DNA of 57,887 bases, from the NCBI RefSeq assembly GCF_003671715.1, contig NZ_RAIF01000032.1:1876632-1934518 (forward strand), written 5' to 3'. Positions within the stretch are counted from its first letter, which is position 1, and the number at the start of each line of letters is the position of its first letter. The stretch is from Streptomyces sp. E2N166 (GTDB lineage: Bacteria; Actinomycetota; Actinomycetes; Streptomycetales; Streptomycetaceae). Made by a program: the position numbers and the translations under genes. The notes under the pieces were generated by a model, which saw nothing but the letters and a program-made list of their open reading frames with translations, was not told the DNA's origin and did no database searches. Of the stretch, positions 33,064 through 41,289 are shown piece by piece.

Positions 33064-34056
33064 ATGAGCGGCATGACCATGGTGGAAGGCATCGATGCCC
33101 GCGGTATGCAGCACTGTGAGACGACGGCGCTGGGCGTGCTGCTGCGCTATGAGGGACTCGACTTGTCCGAGCCCATGCTGTTCGGGCTCGGCTCCGGACT
33201 GTCCTTCGTCTACTGGGACAGCAAAGGCATGAGCTTCCCCTTCCTGGGAGGCCGGGTCAAGCCGTTCGAGCTCACCAGGAGTCTGGCCGCCGTTCTCGGG
33301 CTGGAGCTGCGGGTCGGGGAGACCAGCTCTCCGCGCAAGGCATGGCAGAACGTGGCGGCACCCATTGACGCCGGTCGACCGGTCGGCCTGCAGCTAGACA
33401 GCTACCACCTGGACTACTTCAGCAGCAAGGCGCACTTCGGCGGGCACGTCGTCGCCATGTACGGCTACGACGAACAGGACGCCTTCCTGGTGGACACCGC
33501 CCCGCAGGGCGGAGCCGTCTCGACCAGCCTCGCGGGTCTGGCCAGGGCCAGGGCCGAACGCGGCCCCATGACGGCCAAGCACCGCTCCTTCACCATCACG
33601 GCGCCCGAGAACCTGACGTCGCCGCAGAAGCGAATCATTCCCGCGATCAAGACCTGCGCGGACGCCTTCCTGCACCCGCCCATCGCGAATCTGGGCCATC
33701 GGGGCATCGAGAAGACCGCCGGACAAGTACTGAAGTGGCTTCAGCGCAGCGACAATCCGCGGGAGGACCTGCCACGGGCCGCACTCCTCATGGAGAAGGC
33801 CGGAACCGGCGGCGCCCTGTTCCGCAATCTCTACCGGGACTTCCTCGCCGAGTGCGCCCAGCTGATCGACAGCAGCCACCTGCGCACTGCCCACAGCCTG
33901 TATACCGAGGCCGCCTCCCTCTGGACACGGGTGGCCGCCCTCATCGCGACAGCGGGCGAAACCGGCGACGCGAAGAATCTCATGCGGGCCGGCACCCTCC
34001 TGCACGAGCTCTCGCGCATCGAACGCGACGCGATGCGGGAACTCGGCAAGCTCTAG
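33064..34056 (+). CDS. BtrH-like N-terminal domain/DUF4872 protein (acyltransferase-like)
   Basis: A 330-residue protein. Residues 1-150 match the BtrH N-terminal cysteine-protease-like fold: C18 in HCETTALGVLLRYEG, H128 in FGGHVVAMYGY and D144 in FLVDTAP form a plausible catalytic triad, and LFGLGSGLSFVYW is characteristic. The rest matches the helical DUF4872 region. BtrH itself moves a gamma-glutamyl-aminobutyryl side chain from a carrier protein to an aminoglycoside. No carrier protein or sugar gene is adjacent, so acceptor and donor are unknown. ATG 33,064 follows GGGGAGGAAG. Confidence 0.8.
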   Translation: MSGMTMVEGIDARGMQHCETTALGVLLRYEGLDLSEPMLFGLGSGLSFVYWDSKGMSFPFLGGRVKPFELTRSLAAVLGLELRVGETSSPRKAWQNVAAPIDAGRPVGLQLDSYHLDYFSSKAHFGGHVVAMYGYDEQDAFLVDTAPQGGAVSTSLAGLARARAERGPMTAKHRSFTITAPENLTSPQKRIIPAIKTCADAFLHPPIANLGHRGIEKTAGQVLKWLQRSDNPREDLPRAALLMEKAGTGGALFRNLYRDFLAECAQLIDSSHLRTAHSLYTEAASLWTRVAALIATAGETGDAKNLMRAGTLLHELSRIERDAMRELGKL

Positions 34057-34084
34057 GCGCCCTTCCCGCCTGCTCCGGACCGGG

Positions 34085-35023
34085 TCACCACGCCTCGATG
34101 ACCGGCGTGCCGGATCCGTGCTGCCGCCAGGACTCGCTGAGGCGCGCGAGCCGGTCCGCGGCGGCGATGCCGTACAGGGACGCGACCTTGCCCTCGCGCA
34201 CTTCGAACGCGACGGCGCCCACCACTCGGTCCTCGATCACGGCCAGGACGGCCGGGGCGCCGTTGACCCACGCGATGTGCATCGCCGGCGAGCCACCGGC
34301 CAGCCGCCGCTTCGCCGCAGTGGGCTTGAAGCCGGCCCGCACGTAGGAGGCGACGCGCTCGCGGGTCGTGTAGCGCAGCAGCCGCCTCGCCAGTCCGGCG
34401 CCGTCCGAGACCGCCGTCACGTCGTCGGTGAGCAGCGCCACCAGCCGTTCCGTGCGCCCTGACGCGGCGGCGGCGAGGAACTCCTCGACGACCCGGCGGG
34501 CCGACGCGGGGTCGGCCTCGCGGCCGCGGCGGCGCTCGGCGGTGACCCGGGCCCGGGCCCGGTGGACGTGCTGCTGGCTCGCGGACTCGGTGATGTCGAG
34601 GATCCCGGCGATCTCGGCGTGGCTGTACGAGAAGGCCTCACGCAGGACGTAGACGGCCCGCTCGACCGGCGAGAGCCGCTCCATGAGCGTCAGTACGGCC
34701 AAGGCCACCGATTCACGCTGCTCGAAGGTGTCGGCCGGGTCGAGCATCGGGTCGCCCTCGAGGAGCGGCTCGGGGAGCCAGGTACCGGCCGCCCGCTCGT
34801 GGCGCGCCTGCGCCGAGCGGAGCCGGTCGATGCAGAGATTGGTGACGACCTTGGTCAGCCACGCTTCCGGCACCTCCACCCGTTCGTGATCCGCGGCCTG
34901 CCAGCGCAGGAACGTGTCCTGCACGGCGTCCTCGGCGTCGGCGGCCGAGCCGAGCAGCCGGTACGCGAGCGCGGCCAGCCGGCTCCGGCTGGCCGCGAAA
35001 CGATCGATGGCTGCACTGTCCAT
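34085..35023 (-). CDS. ECF41-type RNA polymerase sigma factor with SnoaL-like C-terminal domain
   Basis: A 312-residue sigma factor. Region 2 (LAALAYRLLGSAADAEDAVQ, DTFLRWQAA) and region 4 (LSPVERAVYVLREAFSYSHA, EIAGILDITESASQQHVHRA) are clear. Between them lies WLPEPL, the signature of group ECF41, and the ~110-residue SnoaL-like extension that regulates these factors in cis replaces an anti-sigma protein. It starts 10 bp after the oxidoreductase stop; a leaderless -10 (TAGGCT) whose first three bases are that stop codon may give it a private promoter. ECF41 genes usually adjoin an oxidoreductase, as here. Confidence 0.9.
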   Translation of the reverse strand: MDSAAIDRFAASRSRLAALAYRLLGSAADAEDAVQDTFLRWQAADHERVEVPEAWLTKVVTNLCIDRLRSAQARHERAAGTWLPEPLLEGDPMLDPADTFEQRESVALAVLTLMERLSPVERAVYVLREAFSYSHAEIAGILDITESASQQHVHRARARVTAERRRGREADPASARRVVEEFLAAAASGRTERLVALLTDDVTAVSDGAGLARRLLRYTTRERVASYVRAGFKPTAAKRRLAGGSPAMHIAWVNGAPAVLAVIEDRVVGAVAFEVREGKVASLYGIAAADRLARLSESWRQHGSGTPVIEAW

Positions 35024-35030
35024 GCGCGAC

Positions 35031-35036
35031 AGCCTA
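35031..35036 (-). promoter_or_regulatory. -10 box overlapping the upstream gene's stop codon
   Basis: Minus-strand TAGGCT lies 7 nt before the sigma factor ATG. Its TAG is the stop codon of the oxidoreductase gene. Confidence 0.45.
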
Positions 35037-36224
35037 TGCGGCGCCCGGCACACCGGACCGCTCAGGCGTGCTGACCAGGCGACGCTTGCGCTTGGGCATG
35101 CCGAAGGTCGGGTGGGCGATGCCCCAACCGGCCCCCTTGAGCACTCCCGACTTGAGTCGCGCGGCGGCCCGGCCGCCGAGGTACCAGGACTTCGACCGGA
35201 CGTCCCCGTCCACCATCTGGAAGATCGCGTCCCGCCGTCCGAGGCTGATGTGGTTGCCGTGGTACTTCAGCCCGGTGGTCGGAACCTCGCCGCCCGTCAG
35301 GCGCGCGATGATCGCGGCGGTCGCCTGCATGTTGGTGAAGCCGGCCGAGGCACACGACATCGGCAGCGGCCGGCCGTTGTCACCGATCGCGTGGGCGCAG
35401 TCGCCGGCGGCGTAGACGTCCGGGTGCGAGACCGAGCGCATGGTGCGGTCGACGACGATCTGGCCCGTCCCGGCGACCTCCAGGCCGCTGGCGGCCGCGA
35501 TGGGGTGTACGGCGAACCCGGCCGACCACACCGTCACGTCGGCCGGGACGGAGGTACCGCCGGCGGTGATCGCCCGTGCCGGCTCGACTGCCTCGATGTG
35601 GGTGTGTTCGAGGACGGTGATGCCGAGCCGCTCGAACGCCCGGCGCAGGTGACGGCGGGCCCCCGGCGAGAGCCAGGCGCCCAGCTCGCCGCCGGCGGCG
35701 AGCGCGACCGAGAGGTCGGGCCGGGACTCGGCGAACTCGGTGGCGGTCTCGATGCCGGTCAGCCCCTCACCGACGACCAGCACGGTACCGCCCTCGTCCA
35801 GACCGGCCAGTCGCTCGCGCAGCCGCAGTGCCGAGGACCGGCCGGTCACATCGAAGGCGTATTCGGCCGCCCCGGGGACGCTGTGGTGGGCGACGGAGCT
35901 GCCGAGCGCGTAGAGAAGCGTGTCGTACGCGAGCTCGCCGGGTCCGTCCTCGTCGGTCACGGTGACGGTCCTGCGCTCCGGGTCGACGCCGGTGACGCGC
36001 GCCAGGCGCAGCCGCACCCCGGTGCCCGCGAACACGTCGGCGAGCTCGCGGAACGCGATGTTCTGGCCGCTCGCGAGCTGGTGGAGCCGCATTCGCTCGA
36101 CGAAGACGGGCACGGCGTTGACGACGGTGATCTCGGTGTCGGCGGGGGAGAGCCGGCGGGCCAGGTTTCCGGCGGCGAAGGCGCCGGCGTATCCGGCGCC
36201 GAGTACGACGATGCGGTGCTTCAT
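35034..36224 (-). CDS. NDH-2-like FAD/NAD(P)-dependent oxidoreductase
   Basis: A 396-residue pyridine-nucleotide disulfide oxidoreductase family member. The FAD-binding motif is at the N-terminus (HRIVVLGAGYAGAFAAGNLA), the NAD(P) motif in mid-protein (TVLVVGEGLTGIETATEFAE), and the second FAD contact is DVYAAGDCAHAI. It resembles type II NADH dehydrogenases, which pass electrons from NADH to quinones, but has no long membrane segment. ATG 36,224 is preferred (AGGGAG 8 nt upstream) over the GTG at 36,248. First gene of an operon with the ECF41 factor, probably read from the ECF-type promoter at 36,259-36,285. Confidence 0.88.
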   Translation of the reverse strand: MKHRIVVLGAGYAGAFAAGNLARRLSPADTEITVVNAVPVFVERMRLHQLASGQNIAFRELADVFAGTGVRLRLARVTGVDPERRTVTVTDEDGPGELAYDTLLYALGSSVAHHSVPGAAEYAFDVTGRSSALRLRERLAGLDEGGTVLVVGEGLTGIETATEFAESRPDLSVALAAGGELGAWLSPGARRHLRRAFERLGITVLEHTHIEAVEPARAITAGGTSVPADVTVWSAGFAVHPIAAASGLEVAGTGQIVVDRTMRSVSHPDVYAAGDCAHAIGDNGRPLPMSCASAGFTNMQATAAIIARLTGGEVPTTGLKYHGNHISLGRRDAIFQMVDGDVRSKSWYLGGRAAARLKSGVLKGAGWGIAHPTFGMPKRKRRLVSTPERSGVPGAA

Positions 36225-36238
36225 GGCGTTGCTCCCTG

Positions 36239-36265
36239 TCTCGTTCACGTGCCCCTTGAACGAGA
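36239..36265. promoter_or_regulatory. 9-bp inverted repeat upstream of the oxidoreductase
   Basis: TCTCGTTCA and TGAACGAGA separated by 9 nt. The distal arm contains the CGTT -10 of the proposed ECF promoter, so it could be an operator or a leader hairpin. Confidence 0.5.
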
Positions 36266-36285
36266 TGGCGTCCCGATTGCTGACA
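36259..36285 (-). promoter_or_regulatory. Candidate ECF41 autoregulated promoter
   Basis: Minus strand TGTCAGC (36,285-36,279), 16 bp, CGTT (36,262-36,259). It closely resembles the ECF41-type promoter TGTCACA-N16-CGTC and lies 35 bp upstream of the oxidoreductase start. Confidence 0.5.
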
Positions 36286-36392
36286 GGGGCCGTGTGTGAC
36301 GCCGGTCACCGGCCCGGCACGGGCGACTGAGCCTTGGAAAGGCGCTTGGCCGCGCCCGTGCCCGTCCCCGGATGAGCGGCGAAACCCCCTGC

Positions 36393-36398
36393 TAGGGT
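36393..36398 (+). promoter_or_regulatory. -10 box of a leaderless promoter
   Basis: TAGGGT, 6 nt before ATG 36,405. Confidence 0.55.
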
Positions 36399-36404
36399 GC
36401 GCCG

Positions 36405-36833
36405 ATGTCTTCGATCAAGCAGTTCCAAGTCACCTTCGACTGCGCAGAACCCGAGCGCCTCGCGCGCTTTTGGTGCGAGGTGTTGGGGTACGTCGTATCG
36501 CCGCCGCCGAAGGGGTTCGCCACATGGGACGACTTCGATCGCTCGCGGCCGCGTGAGGAACGGGGTTCGTGGTTCGCTTGCGGTGACCCCTCCGGCGCGG
36601 GCCCCCGACTGTTCTTCCAGCGCGTTCCCGAAGGGAAAGTCGTCAAGAACCGGGTGCATCTCGACGTGCGGGTCGGCACCGGGCTCGTGGGCGAGGAGCG
36701 CCTCGCCGCGCTCGAAGCCGAGTGCGCACGCCTCATCCCGCTCGGCGCGGTACGCGTGCGGCTTCTGTATGACGGCAACGACTCGTGCATCGTGATGCAG
36801 GACATCGAGGGCAACGAGTTCTGTCTCGACTGA
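36405..36833 (+). CDS. VOC/glyoxalase-like protein
   Basis: A 142-residue VOC-superfamily protein, starting KQFQVTFDCAEPERLARFWC and ending with MQDIEGNEFCLD. Internal NRVHLDVRVG supplies the expected metal-ligand strand. It belongs to the same actinobacterial subgroup as the protein at 29,882-30,262. It is probably a monocistronic leaderless gene closed by the hairpin at 36,888. The substrate is unknown. Confidence 0.85.
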   Translation: MSSIKQFQVTFDCAEPERLARFWCEVLGYVVSPPPKGFATWDDFDRSRPREERGSWFACGDPSGAGPRLFFQRVPEGKVVKNRVHLDVRVGTGLVGEERLAALEAECARLIPLGAVRVRLLYDGNDSCIVMQDIEGNEFCLD

Positions 36834-36887
36834 GCATCCCGGCCCGGAGCGGAGATCGCCGCCCGGTCGCCCGGGTTTCCTCCGCGA

Positions 36888-36915
36888 CGGCGGCACGCCC
36901 CGTCGCGTGCCGCCG
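36888..36915. terminator. Bidirectional terminator hairpin
   Basis: 10-bp perfect stem CGGCGGCACG/CGTGCCGCCG with an 8-nt loop between the convergent VOC and S15-hydrolase genes. Confidence 0.75.
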
Positions 36916-36954
36916 CCGGACGAGGACCTGGCGGTGAGCCTCCGGATCGGATCA

Positions 36955-39057
36955 CTAGAGCAGATCGCGGGGCGCCGTCTCGTTCCAGGTGCGCGAGAAC
37001 ACCCGTCGGCCGCCTTCGTACCCGTCCAGTGTGGCGTCGACGAAGAACCGGCCTTCGTCGCAGGTGAGGCGGGTATGGGTGACCACCCGTACGTCCCAGT
37101 CGTCGCGCCGGAAGCCCATGGTCCACGTGGACTCGCCGCTCACGGACGTGAAGTCGTCGGCGACGGAGGCGTAGCGTTCGTGCGCGCGCCGGCCGACGTC
37201 CAGGCCGATGTCCTCGAAGCGGACCGTGCCCCGGTCCTTCACCGTGTCCAGCTCGGAGCGGTAGCCGACCAGGTCCCGCCTGACATCCCACCGTTCCTCC
37301 GGGGGCGTCACCGTCGTGCTGCTGACGGGCGGGGTGCCCTCGGCCTCGCCGAACGGCGCGGCCAGGGTGTCGTCGGCCTTCTCCGGCGGCCGGACGGGGA
37401 GGGTGAGCGTGCTGGAGTGCTCGTGGACGCTGAGCATCGCCGGCTTCGGCGGCGGCCAGGCGAGCGGCCAGTAGGAGGTGGACAGGGAGAGCCGGATGCG
37501 ATGGCCGGGCGGGAAGCTCTGCGCCACTCCGTTGAGGTGGACCGTGGCGCGGTAGCGACGGCCGGGCACGAGGGGCTCGGGCTGCTCCGGGCTGTCCAGC
37601 CGGGTGAGGTTGAGAAGGCCGTAGGTGACCCGGGTGGCCGCTCCGTCCGGGCGGACGTCCGACAGCCGTGCGGCCACCATGGCGACCGGTTCGTCGGACG
37701 ACAGGTCGAGATCGAGGGTGGGCGAACCGAGGATCTCCACCCGTTCGGTGAGCGGTGCGGTCTCGAAGACCAGTGAGCCGCCGTCCTCCTCGCGCTGGTC
37801 GTAGGGCAGGTCGGGGGGTGCGTTGTAGGAGGCCCACTTGCCGGCGAACTGCCCGACGGACAACGGAGACCGCACGGTCAGGACGCTGTGATCGCCGGCT
37901 CCGTCCGTTCCGCCGGTCCGGACGCCCGTGTCCTCCGCTCCGTCCTCCGTCGCCTCCGGAGCCGTCCCTGCGTGCAGCGCGCCGGGAGGTGCGATCCGGT
38001 GCCCGATGAGCGGGTGCGTGACCGGGTGGACGTGCGGGGACGGCCAGCGGGGTTCCGCCACCCAGCGTCCAGGCCGTTCCTCGTACGAGGTGGACGGTGG
38101 GACGCTGTCCTGCATCCACGTCCGCAGCATCGGCCCGTCCATGGCGCCGTTGTCGACGCCCTTGAGCCAGTGGTCCCACCAGCGCACCACCTCCTGCAGG
38201 TAGCCGATGGCGGGGCCCGGCTCACCGAGGTGCGGGAACTTGTGCGACCAGGGGCCGATGAGCCCCTTCCTGGGGACGTCCAGGTGGGCGAGCAGCCGGG
38301 TGACCGCGTTGGAGTAGCCGTCCGCCCAGCCGCTGGAGGCGAGCACCGGGCAGCGTACGTCCTGGTAGTTCTCGGCGACCGAGGCGTGCCGCCAGTAGTC
38401 GTCGAGGCGTTGGTGGCGCAGCCACTCCAGGACCCAGGGCCGTGCGTGTTCGAGGCGTTCGTGCCACATGTCGCGCCAGCGGTCGCCCACCACGGCCGGG
38501 TCGGGGGGACAGGTGGCGTAGGCGAACATGGTGCCCGCCTCGGCCAGGTTGTCCGACAGCATGGCCCCGCCCATGTAGTGCATGTCGTCGGCGTGCCGGT
38601 CGTCCGTGAAGGACGCGATGACGATGGCCTTGAGGCTCGGCGGACGCCGGGCTGCCACCTGAAGGGCCGCGAACGCGCCCCAGGACAGGCCCATCATCCC
38701 CGTGGTGCCGTCGCACCAGGGCTGGTCGGCGAGCCAGGCCAGTACCTCCTCGGCGTCGCGCTGTTCGATCTCCAGGTACTCGTCGCGCAGCACCCCCTCC
38801 GACTCACCGGTGCCCCGCAGGTCGACGCGGACGCAGGCGTAGCCGTGCCCGGCGATGTACGGGTGGTGGATGGAGTCGCGTTCCGCGGTGAGGTCACGCT
38901 TGCGGTACGGGATGTACTCCAGCACCGCCGGTACCGGGTCGTCGTCCGACGACGTGGGCCGCCAGATGCGCGCCGACAGACGGACGCCGTCCGACATGGG
39001 GATGACGACGTGTTCTTCTTCCTTGGTGGTGTGCGGCAGGTGGGTCACATGACGCAT
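36955..39057 (-). CDS. CocE/NonD family hydrolase (S15 peptidase type)
   Basis: A 700-residue alpha/beta hydrolase of the X-Pro dipeptidyl-peptidase/cocaine esterase family. The N-terminal catalytic domain has the nucleophile elbow MGLSWGAFAA, the Asp region CPVLASSGWADGYS and the His region GPWSHKFPH. A jelly-roll C-terminal domain (GSPTLDLDLSSDEPVAMVAA, FPPGHRIRLSLSTSYWPLAW) completes the fold. Substrates in the family are esters, amides or Xaa-Pro peptides. No signal peptide. The start is 12 bp after the ATP-grasp stop, with AGGAG before the ATG, so the two genes form an operon. Confidence 0.9.
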   Translation of the reverse strand: MRHVTHLPHTTKEEEHVVIPMSDGVRLSARIWRPTSSDDDPVPAVLEYIPYRKRDLTAERDSIHHPYIAGHGYACVRVDLRGTGESEGVLRDEYLEIEQRDAEEVLAWLADQPWCDGTTGMMGLSWGAFAALQVAARRPPSLKAIVIASFTDDRHADDMHYMGGAMLSDNLAEAGTMFAYATCPPDPAVVGDRWRDMWHERLEHARPWVLEWLRHQRLDDYWRHASVAENYQDVRCPVLASSGWADGYSNAVTRLLAHLDVPRKGLIGPWSHKFPHLGEPGPAIGYLQEVVRWWDHWLKGVDNGAMDGPMLRTWMQDSVPPSTSYEERPGRWVAEPRWPSPHVHPVTHPLIGHRIAPPGALHAGTAPEATEDGAEDTGVRTGGTDGAGDHSVLTVRSPLSVGQFAGKWASYNAPPDLPYDQREEDGGSLVFETAPLTERVEILGSPTLDLDLSSDEPVAMVAARLSDVRPDGAATRVTYGLLNLTRLDSPEQPEPLVPGRRYRATVHLNGVAQSFPPGHRIRLSLSTSYWPLAWPPPKPAMLSVHEHSSTLTLPVRPPEKADDTLAAPFGEAEGTPPVSSTTVTPPEERWDVRRDLVGYRSELDTVKDRGTVRFEDIGLDVGRRAHERYASVADDFTSVSGESTWTMGFRRDDWDVRVVTHTRLTCDEGRFFVDATLDGYEGGRRVFSRTWNETAPRDLL

Positions 39058-39069
39058 GGTCGGCGCTCC

Positions 39070-40374
39070 TTAACCTCGCGCTCCTTCGGACGGCTCGTCG
39101 AAGGTGAGGCCCAGGGCGGCGACGCACTGGTCGTACTTCCTGCGCAAGTCCTGTTCGTCGTCGCCGCCGGTGAAGATGTGTGCGAGTTCGTAGCTGTAGC
39201 TGTCCTGCTGGGAAAGGTCGGAAAGCCGCTGGCCGGGCTCGGGCATGACCTCGATGCGTACACCCGGTATCTCGCTCTCGATGCGGGCGATGTCCTCGGG
39301 GGAGGGCACACGGCGCACCACTCCGTCCGTGAACCACCGGTGGTACCACTTGGCCGCCATCGCGTACGGGCCCTGCCGGTGGGGCATGCGCGGGTCGTCC
39401 CCGAGGGCGAGGGCGACCATGGCGTGGTGGTTGGGGACACCGTCCACGTACTGGAACAGCTCGGCGTGCGACTGCGAGTGGCGCGGGTTGATCTCCAGCA
39501 GGCTGATGTCCTGGCTGCCGGGGTCGTAGAAGTACTCCACGCTGAACGTCGCCGAGTCGAAGCCGATGCGGCGCATCACCCGCTCGGTGACCTCGTGCAG
39601 CCGGGCGACGACCTGCGGGGGCAGCATGGAGGGGTACTGGTGACGCAGGAAGCACGGTGTGTCCGGGTAGTCGATGGAGTCCAGCGTGCCGTAGACGGTC
39701 ACCTCCCCCTCGTGCACGTAACCCTCCACCGCGACCTGCACACCCGACAGCGACTCCTCGGCGAGACACACCCGGCCACCGACACCGTCCATCTCCGGCG
39801 GCAGCTCGACCTGTTCGAGGATGTGCTCGAAGGGGCGGCCGATACGGGAGATGCCCTCGCGTATCTCCGCGACGGCCGCCCGGAACTCCTCCTCGTCCCC
39901 GACCCCGAAGGCGAGTTCGGACGAGTAGGACAAAGCGGGCTTCAGCCACATCGGGAACCGCACCCCGTCCGGGGGCCGCGGCGGATCCGCCTCCAGGTCG
40001 ACGCGGCCGAAGCGCGGATGCCGGTCCGTCACCTTCTGCTGCTCGAGCCTGCTCCAGTACTTGTGCTCGCACTTGACCACCGACTCGAGGCTGGTGGTCC
40101 GGGTGCCGTACCGTTCGCCGAGGATCGGGACGAGGGTGCTGACCGGGAAATCCCAGTAGCCGACTATCGCGTCGATGCTTCCGTCGAAGCTGTCCAGCAC
40201 CTTCTGTGCCTTTTCCAGGACCGCCGGTAGCGACACCTCGCCGTCCTGTAGCTCCTCCACCGTCAACAGGCCGTGGAAGCGCAGTGTATCGGCGCCCGGT
40301 ACGGCCTGGAGCGTCGGAAGGTTGGCCTCGTCGAGGCCGACCACGAAGATGTTCCTGACATTGTCCTCAGACAC
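39070..40374 (-). CDS. ATP-grasp ligase-like protein
   Basis: A 434-residue protein with an N-terminal pre-ATP-grasp domain (IFVVGLDEANLPTLQAVPGA) and an ATP-grasp core. PMWLKPALSYSSELAFGV is the ATP-binding strand/loop, ILEQVELP the second lysine-strand region, and SLLEINPRHSQSHAELF the metal-binding EINPR motif. Such enzymes activate a carboxylate as acyl phosphate and join it to an amine or thiol. The GTG at 40,374 has AGAGGAG upstream. Its operon partner is an S15-type hydrolase. The pairing suggests formation and cleavage (or export processing) of a peptide-like or amide product, which is inference. Confidence 0.85.
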   Translation of the reverse strand: MSEDNVRNIFVVGLDEANLPTLQAVPGADTLRFHGLLTVEELQDGEVSLPAVLEKAQKVLDSFDGSIDAIVGYWDFPVSTLVPILGERYGTRTTSLESVVKCEHKYWSRLEQQKVTDRHPRFGRVDLEADPPRPPDGVRFPMWLKPALSYSSELAFGVGDEEEFRAAVAEIREGISRIGRPFEHILEQVELPPEMDGVGGRVCLAEESLSGVQVAVEGYVHEGEVTVYGTLDSIDYPDTPCFLRHQYPSMLPPQVVARLHEVTERVMRRIGFDSATFSVEYFYDPGSQDISLLEINPRHSQSHAELFQYVDGVPNHHAMVALALGDDPRMPHRQGPYAMAAKWYHRWFTDGVVRRVPSPEDIARIESEIPGVRIEVMPEPGQRLSDLSQQDSYSYELAHIFTGGDDEQDLRRKYDQCVAALGLTFDEPSEGARG

Positions 40375-41204
40375 GACTCTCCTCTCTCTCCTTCCAAGAT
40401 CGACGGGGTACCCCTCCACGGCACGGGCAACCATCGGGCGGAGCCACGTCGGAACTCCCGTTCAGCGGCGGTGGCGTGCAGGTGGCCGAGGGTGGCGCCG
40501 GCCCTTCCGGTATCGGTCGTTCACGATCCTGTGCACAGTGTCGGCGCCCAAGTGGTCGTCACCCTTGGCTCATGGCAGAGCGGATCACCGCGTGTCTCCC
40601 CATCGGGCCTGAGCAGTGCATGCGGCGCGAAGAGTGGCAGCGACGTGTCCTCGGCGCGCGGTGGCCGCACGCAGGCCGTGGCCCGGAGACAGAGGGCGGT
40701 CAGACGGCCGCCCGATCGGTCTGCCGGTCGTCGCGGCGCGAGCGGGTCAGCGCCTGGCGGCCGAGGAACACGGCGCCCACCCCCAGCGGGACGGCTGCGA
40801 CGGCGCCGACGAGCCCGTTGCCAGCCTCTCCGTCGCTGATTGCGACGTTCGACGGGCTCGAGCATGCGCGCCGGTCTCCCCGCCGGTCGTCCAGCAGGCG
40901 CGGGCATCTGCCGCTGCCGCCGTTGCGGCATCCGGGTACCGCGGACGCGGCAGGCGGCGCCCGGGTACCGCACACGCGGTAGCCGACCAGTCGTCCGTGG
41001 CGTTCAGCCCGATGACCGCCGCGCGGTCCCGGGCCTCCGACTCGCGGAGTACGAGCGGCTCGGTCTTGATCGGGGCAGTCGGCCGGGCGAGGGGTCTGGG
41101 GTCAGCCATGCCGGCCGACCTGCCACCGGGCGCGGAAGCGATCAAGGCTCGCGGACCGGCCGGCTTCCCGCCTCCGCACCGACGACCTTTGGAAGATCAC
41201 CTGC
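40375..41204. other. Long region without an intact gene
   Basis: 830 bp upstream of the ATP-grasp operon. It must hold that operon's promoter. Frames on both strands are broken; the only protein-like feature is the possible membrane-anchor remnant at 40,700-40,846. Confidence 0.45.
40700..40846 (-). pseudogene. Possible C-terminal membrane-anchor remnant
   Basis: Minus-strand codons encode NVAISDGEAGNGLVGAVAAV, then PLGVGAVFLGRQALTRSRRD: a membrane segment followed by an Arg-rich cytoplasmic tail, typical of anchored surface proteins. Residues upstream in this frame are low complexity. A different frame (MADPRPLARPTAPIKTEPLV from 41,109) could be the broken 5' part. No family is recognised. 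Confidence 0.25.
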
Positions 41205-41235
41205 TTGCCCTCAACCGCACTTGAGGTCGTATGTT
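41205..41235 (+). promoter_or_regulatory. SoxR/MerR-type promoter of the MarR-like gene
   Basis: -35 TTGCCC (41,205-41,210), 19-bp spacer, -10 TATGTT (41,230-41,235). The dyad CCTCAA-N6-TTGAGG (41,209-41,226) fills the spacer. The site shares the pattern TTGxCCTCAA-N6-TxGAGGTCG with the quinone oxidoreductase promoter at identical register. Confidence 0.65.
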
Positions 41236-41289
41236 CCCTGCATGAACCGCAGAGCGTGCAGGCTCCGCGAAATGCAGGAGGGACACCCC

